Shown piece by piece: positions 15,771 through 19,359 of a stretch of 19,359 nt of DNA (positions are counted from its first letter, which is position 1; each line of letters opens with the position of its first letter). The DNA comes from DATLZB01 sp035574175 (lineage in GTDB: Bacteria > Pseudomonadota > Alphaproteobacteria > Rhizobiales > Hyphomicrobiaceae). The stretch spans positions 1 through 19,359 of the forward strand of contig DATLZB010000047.1 of assembly GCA_035574175.1 (NCBI GenBank). Direction: 5' to 3'. The translations under genes were made by a program, and so were the position numbers. The notes beneath the pieces are model-generated. The model saw nothing but the letters and a program-made list of their open reading frames with translations, was not told where the DNA came from and ran no database searches.

Positions 15771-16838
15771 GTGCCCCGCCCGCGCCACAGAAAACCTGGC
15801 CCCGATGCAACCGCCCGCGCCCTGCCACTGGCCCTCTCCCAGGGCGACCCGGCGGGCATCGGGCTAGACATCGCCATCGCCGCCTGGTCTGAGCGCAAGG
15901 CGCGCTCCGTGCCGCCGTTCGCGCTATTCGGCGACCCCCGGGCGCTGAGTGCACGCGCCCGCATGCTCGGCCGGCCGCTGACCATCGCGGAGATCGCCGA
16001 CCCCGCGGAGGCATCGGCGGCCTTCGCCAAGCGCCTGCCCGTGGTGCCGATCGCCCACGCCGAGCGCGTCGTGGCCGGACGCCCTTCGGTTGCCAATGCG
16101 CCGGCCGTGATCGGCGCCATCGAGCAGGCGACGAGCGCCGTCGTCCACGGCAAGGCGCGGGCGCTGGTGACGCTTCCCATCGCCAAGAGCTGGCTCAAAG
16201 GTGCAGGCTTCCGCCATCCCGGGCACACCGAGTTTTTGGCTGAGCTTGCAGGCCGCCACTATCCAAAGGGGCACCATTTTCCGGTGATGATGCTGGTCGC
16301 CGAAGAGCTGCGCGTCGTGCCGCTCACCATTCACGTGCCGCTCAAGGAGGTGTTTGCGCTCCTCACTGCCGATCGTATCCTGCGCACCGTGCGCATCATG
16401 CATCGCTCGCTCGCGGCGGACTTCGGGATTGCCGAGCCGCGCATCGCCGTTGCCGGCCTCAACCCGCATGCCGGGGAGGACGGCACCATGGGCAGCGAGG
16501 AAAAGCAGGTGATCGCTCCTGCCATTGCTGCGCTTCGTGCCGAGGGGCTCGACGTGCGCGGGCCGCTTTCCGCCGATACACTGTTTCGCGCCGAAGCGCG
16601 CCGCCGCTACGACGCGGCGCTTGCCATGTATCACGACCAGGCCCTGATTCCGCTCAAGACGCTGGCCTTCGATCACGGCGTCAATGTCACGCTGGGCCTG
16701 CCGTTCGTGCGTACCTCGCCCGACCACGGCACCGCCTTCGACATCGCCGGCACCGGCGCCGCTTCGCCGGAAAGCCTTTTTGCCGCCTTGAAGCTCGCCG
16801 CCGACATGGCGGCCAGGCGCGCACACCCGCGCTCATGA
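15771..16838 (+). CDS. pdxA: 4-hydroxythreonine-4-phosphate dehydrogenase PdxA
   Basis: This 355-residue enzyme oxidises 4-phosphohydroxy-L-threonine with NAD in the DXP-dependent pyridoxal phosphate pathway. The product condenses in the PdxJ reaction. LALSQGDPAGIG (20-31) is the family N-terminus. H152 in HPGHTEFL is the substrate-binding histidine. H188, H233 (LNPHAGEDG) and H288 (YHDQALIPLK) match the three metal-binding histidines, with the same 45- and 55-residue intervals as in E. coli. The GTG start abuts the surA TGA with no gap, and the stop overlaps the rsmA ATG by four bases. Translation therefore looks coupled on both sides. The product, PLP, is the cofactor of the Dat enzyme encoded at 3452, but no direct link is implied. 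Confidence 0.96.
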   Translation: MPRPRHRKPGPDATARALPLALSQGDPAGIGLDIAIAAWSERKARSVPPFALFGDPRALSARARMLGRPLTIAEIADPAEASAAFAKRLPVVPIAHAERVVAGRPSVANAPAVIGAIEQATSAVVHGKARALVTLPIAKSWLKGAGFRHPGHTEFLAELAGRHYPKGHHFPVMMLVAEELRVVPLTIHVPLKEVFALLTADRILRTVRIMHRSLAADFGIAEPRIAVAGLNPHAGEDGTMGSEEKQVIAPAIAALRAEGLDVRGPLSADTLFRAEARRRYDAALAMYHDQALIPLKTLAFDHGVNVTLGLPFVRTSPDHGTAFDIAGTGAASPESLFAALKLAADMAARRAHPRS

Positions 16839-17734
16839 CTGCCTCCACCGAGCCGCGGCAAGGTGCGGGCAAGAGCCCGGATGGCCTGCCGCCGCTCGCA
16901 GAGGTGATCGCCAGGTATGGCCTGCAAGCCAGCAGGAACCTCGGGCAGAACTTCATTCTCGACCTCAACCTGACCCGCGCCATCGCGCGCGCGGCAGGGC
17001 CGCTGTCCCGCGCCGCGGTGATAGAGGTCGGGCCGGGTCCGGGCGGGCTCACGCGCGCCCTGCTGCTCGAGGGGGCGGCCCGCGTCATCGCCATTGAACG
17101 CGATGCCCGTTGCCTGCCGGCGCTGGCCGAGATCGCCGCCCGCTATCCGGGGCGGCTTGAGGTTGTCGCGGGCAATGCGCTGAAGGTGGACTGGGCTGCG
17201 CTTGTCCGCCGTTGCCCGCACCCAGTCAGGATCATCGCCAACCTTCCCTACAACGTGGCGACCAAGCTGCTGACGGGATGGCTCGAAAGCGAACCCTGGC
17301 CACCGTGGTTCGAGCGCATGACGCTGATGTTTCAGCGCGAGGTGGCCGAGCGGATCGTCGCCAAGCCTGGCAGCAAGTCCTACGGGCGCCTTGCCGTGAT
17401 CTCGCAATGGCGGACCCGCCCGCGCATCGTCATGACGCTCGGACCTGCGGCCTTTGTGCCGCCGCCCAAGGTCCAATCCGCGCTCGTCGATTTTCAGCCC
17501 CGCCCTCGGCCCGATCCGCCGTGTTCGGCCAAGGCGCTGAGCGAGGTCACCGCCGCCGCCTTCGGCCAGCGCCGCAAGATGCTGCGCTCGAGCCTGAAGC
17601 GCCTGGTGGCCGAGCCCGAGGCGCTGCTTGCGGCTGCCGGCCTCGATCCGGCGCTCAGGGCCGAGCAGGTCTCGATCAGGGACCTGGCCCGCCTGGCGCT
17701 GGTGCTCGAACGCTGCCCTGCCGGCAAGCGCTGA
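16835..17734 (+). CDS. rsmA: 16S rRNA dimethyladenosine transferase RsmA (KsgA)
   Basis: This 299-residue SAM-dependent enzyme dimethylates the two adjacent adenines near the 3' end of 16S rRNA (A1518 and A1519 in E. coli numbering), a late step of 30S maturation. QNFILDLNL (38-46) is the family N-terminal motif. EVGPGPGGLTRAL (64-76) is the SAM-binding motif I, and E88 ends the following strand. NLPYN (136-140) is the catalytic motif IV. The C-terminal helical domain is complete, with FGQRRKMLRSSLK recognisable. The ATG overlaps the pdxA TGA, so the pdxA-rsmA pair is coupled, as in E. coli. Loss of this enzyme confers kasugamycin resistance in other bacteria. Confidence 0.96.
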   Translation: MTASTEPRQGAGKSPDGLPPLAEVIARYGLQASRNLGQNFILDLNLTRAIARAAGPLSRAAVIEVGPGPGGLTRALLLEGAARVIAIERDARCLPALAEIAARYPGRLEVVAGNALKVDWAALVRRCPHPVRIIANLPYNVATKLLTGWLESEPWPPWFERMTLMFQREVAERIVAKPGSKSYGRLAVISQWRTRPRIVMTLGPAAFVPPPKVQSALVDFQPRPRPDPPCSAKALSEVTAAAFGQRRKMLRSSLKRLVAEPEALLAAAGLDPALRAEQVSIRDLARLALVLERCPAGKR

Positions 17735-17811
17735 TGGCATGACAGCGCGTCTTGCCGAAGCGTACGGGTGGCTGCATTCTCCGAGAGCAACTGCGACCGT
17801 ACCGGGCCGCC

Positions 17812-18147
17812 ATGAATTTCCTTGCCGACCACCCTCTGGCCATTGCCGGCGCACTCCTGCTCATCGCCGGTTTCCTCATTTGGCGGCGCATGGACCGTTA
17901 CGATCTCAAGGGCGCCGCCATCGATTCGGCCTGGCAGTTCGTACGCGGCCGCCGCACTTCGGAAAACCCGACTCCGATCGAAGCCAAGCTTCGCGATATC
18001 GGCGCGGCCAGTACCGTGACCGGCAAGGCAAGCCGTGCGGCCGGTACCGTGATCGCTCACTTCATGGCGCAGGTGATCGGCATCGCGGCCCTGGTGATGA
18101 TGCTCATCGGCCTGCTGCTGCTGGCGTTCGATATCTGGTGGCGGTAA
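17812..18147 (+). CDS. Small two-helix membrane protein of unknown function
   Basis: I do not recognise this 111-residue protein. It has an N-terminal membrane helix (about 8-24, PLAIAGALLLIAGFLIW) followed directly by RR, which suggests the N-terminus faces outward and the loop is cytoplasmic. A soluble segment of about 60 residues carries YDLKGAAIDSAWQF, a basic GRR and PTPIEAKLRDIGAA. A second helix at about 86-107 ends in DIWWR. The ATG at 17812 is preferred; an in-frame TTG at 17752 would add 20 residues that are not membrane-like. There is no strong ribosome site. It lies 77 bases after rsmA on the same strand and may be the last gene of that run. It converges on gmk with only 16 bases between stop codons and no terminator visible. 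Codon use looks like its neighbours, so it is probably native. Confidence 0.7.
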   Translation: MNFLADHPLAIAGALLLIAGFLIWRRMDRYDLKGAAIDSAWQFVRGRRTSENPTPIEAKLRDIGAASTVTGKASRAAGTVIAHFMAQVIGIAALVMMLIGLLLLAFDIWWR

Positions 18148-18163
18148 GGGCTGCTGGCGCTGG

Positions 18164-18820
18164 CTACAGAGACTGCTGCATCTTCCGTACGAAATCCACG
18201 AGCCCGAGTTGGCGCTCCCGCTTGAGGCGCTCCGCCATAAGAATCGCTTTGAGGCCCGCCACGCTCGCCTCCAGATCGGCGTTGACGATCACATAGTCGT
18301 ACTCGCCCCAGTGGCTGATCTCTTGGGCCGCCTGGCCCATGCGCCTGGCCACCACCTCGGGCGGATCCTGGGCGCGGGTGCGCAGGCGCTCTTCCAGCGC
18401 CGCTGCCGATGGCGGCAGTATGAAGACACGAACGAGGTCTTGCGGCATCTTCTCCTGAAGCTGCTGCGCACCCTGCCAGTCGATGTCGAACAGCACGTCG
18501 CGGCCTTGCGCCAGCGCTGCTTCCACCGCCGCCCGCGGCGTGCCGTAGAGATTGTCGAAAACACGCGCCCACTCGAGCAGCTCGCCGGCCTCGCGCATGG
18601 CGATGAAGCGCGCTTCGTCGACGAAGTGATAGTCGCGGCCCTCGACGTCCCCGGGGCGCGGCGGGCGTGTGGTCACCGACACCGACAACGTGAGGCCAGG
18701 ATCATCTGCGAGCAGGCGCCGCGCGAGCGTGGTCTTGCCGGCGCCCGAAGGCGAGGAGATCACGAACATCAGGCCCCGTCGTTCTATGGTCTGGAGCGGT
18801 TGTGTCGCTGGCTCACTCAA
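18164..18820 (-). CDS. gmk: Guanylate kinase
   Basis: This 218-residue cytosolic enzyme phosphorylates GMP and dGMP with ATP. The P-loop is SPSGAGKTT at 23-31. The GMP-binding region has SVTTRPPRPGDVEGRDYHFV. The FDIDWQGAQQL segment and RRMGQAAQEISHW in the lid and C-terminal region complete the family pattern. The start appears to be TTG at 18820. It overlaps the end of yicC by eight bases, and the next in-frame ATG, at 18769, would leave only five residues before the P-loop. A TTG start and overlap suggest coupled, possibly reduced, translation. In Hyphomicrobiales yicC and gmk are commonly adjacent, as here. Confidence 0.95.
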   Translation of the reverse strand: MSEPATQPLQTIERRGLMFVISSPSGAGKTTLARRLLADDPGLTLSVSVTTRPPRPGDVEGRDYHFVDEARFIAMREAGELLEWARVFDNLYGTPRAAVEAALAQGRDVLFDIDWQGAQQLQEKMPQDLVRVFILPPSAAALEERLRTRAQDPPEVVARRMGQAAQEISHWGEYDYVIVNADLEASVAGLKAILMAERLKRERQLGLVDFVRKMQQSL

Positions 18821-19359
18821 TGTTCTGCACCTGCTCGCGAAGCTGGTCGATGGTCGCCTTCAGGGAGAGCCCGATCCTGGTCAGGTCGGAGTCGTTAGCT
18901 TTGGCGCACAGTGTGTTGGCTTCCCGGTTCAATTCCTGGCTGAGGAAATCGAGCTTGCGGCCGATCGCGTCTGCGGCCGTCAACATCTCCCGCGCGGCGG
19001 CCACGTGGGCCGCAAGACGCTGTAGCTCCTCCTCGATGTCGCACCGCGTCGCAATGAGCACCGCCTCCTGGTGCAGCCGCACCGGATCGAGACTGGTTGA
19101 GGCGAGGGCGAGGCGCGCCACCTGCTCCTTGATCCGTGCATGGATGGCATCGACCGAGCGGGCGGGCGACGCCGCCGCAGCGGCAACGAGCTCCGCGATG
19201 CGGTCGAGCTGGGCGGCGAGCACCTTGGCCAGCTTGGCGCCTTCCGCGCGCCGGGCCTCCTCTACGCCCTCCAGTGCCTGCTCGAGCGACTCCAGGACGG
19301 CGGCAGCGAGCGCCTCGGCCTCCTCCTCTTCCGGTTCCACGTACTCAAGCACGCCTTTG
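18813..19359 (-). CDS. yicC: YicC family endoribonuclease-type protein, 5' part outside window
   Basis: The frame is open to the window edge, so the N-terminal part is missing and about 182 residues are visible. The C-terminal domain is unmistakable: DIEEELQRLAAHVAAA, then GRKLDFLSQELNREANT, and the ending REQVQNIE, which is nearly invariant in the family. The middle part is helical and Glu/Ala-rich (EPEEEEAEALAAAV), typical of the central YicC region after the PGVLE-like segment. E. coli YicC promotes decay of the small RNA RyhB and has been described as an RNase. No catalytic claim can be made from this fragment. The GTG at 19352 is internal, not the true start. The stop lies inside the gmk start region. 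Confidence 0.93.
   Translation of the reverse strand, partial: KGVLEYVEPEEEEAEALAAAVLESLEQALEGVEEARRAEGAKLAKVLAAQLDRIAELVAAAAASPARSVDAIHARIKEQVARLALASTSLDPVRLHQEAVLIATRCDIEEELQRLAAHVAAAREMLTAADAIGRKLDFLSQELNREANTLCAKANDSDLTRIGLSLKATIDQLREQVQNIE

Overview
The window is a compact, GC-rich (roughly two thirds G+C by eye), almost fully coding chromosomal segment of an alphaproteobacterium, most likely of the order Hyphomicrobiales (Rhizobiales). The case rests on the gene order ntrY-ntrX-dat-hfq-hflX, on an NtrX without a GAFTGA loop, and on an Hfq with a short C-terminal tail. I cannot name a genus. I see no rRNA, tRNA, CRISPR array, insertion sequence, integrase, toxin-antitoxin or defence genes, and no stretch whose composition suggests recent transfer.

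Left part (1-6183, + strand): the 3' part of the histidine kinase gene ntrY, its response regulator ntrX, a class IV PLP aminotransferase of the D-amino-acid transaminase type (dat), the RNA chaperone gene hfq after a 165-base gap, and the ribosome-associated GTPase gene hflX. Together these cover nitrogen/redox signalling and post-transcriptional or ribosome stress control.

Middle part (6239-9174): mazG (- strand) converges on hflX. It is divergent from arfB, which encodes a stop-codon-independent peptide release factor. arfB in turn converges on pepA (leucyl aminopeptidase, - strand), with a small AT-rich island holding a 16-base perfect palindrome between them. A 346-base non-coding region separates pepA from lptF. 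It holds a weak match to a dispersed proteobacterial intergenic repeat and several GC-rich palindromes.

Right part (9521-18147, + strand): lptF-lptG-lptD-surA-pdxA-rsmA form an envelope-biogenesis run. LptF and LptG are the permease pair that drives lipopolysaccharide export. LptD is the outer-membrane insertion barrel, and the SurA-like chaperone would assist barrel folding. pdxA (vitamin B6) and rsmA (16S rRNA dimethylation) follow with touching or overlapping ends. The order lptD-surA-pdxA-rsmA, and pepA divergent from lptFG, are both familiar from Escherichia coli, where they are two separate loci. A 111-residue two-helix membrane protein of unknown function closes this run.

Right edge (18164-19359, - strand): gmk (guanylate kinase) and the 3' part of yicC (RNase/RNA-turnover family) overlap by eight bases and converge on the unknown membrane protein gene.

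In overall content this is an ordinary housekeeping region. I did not find an undescribed system. The items most worth a second look are the degenerate SurA rotamase region, the unknown membrane protein, the strong hairpin between lptD and surA, and the leader of lptF.
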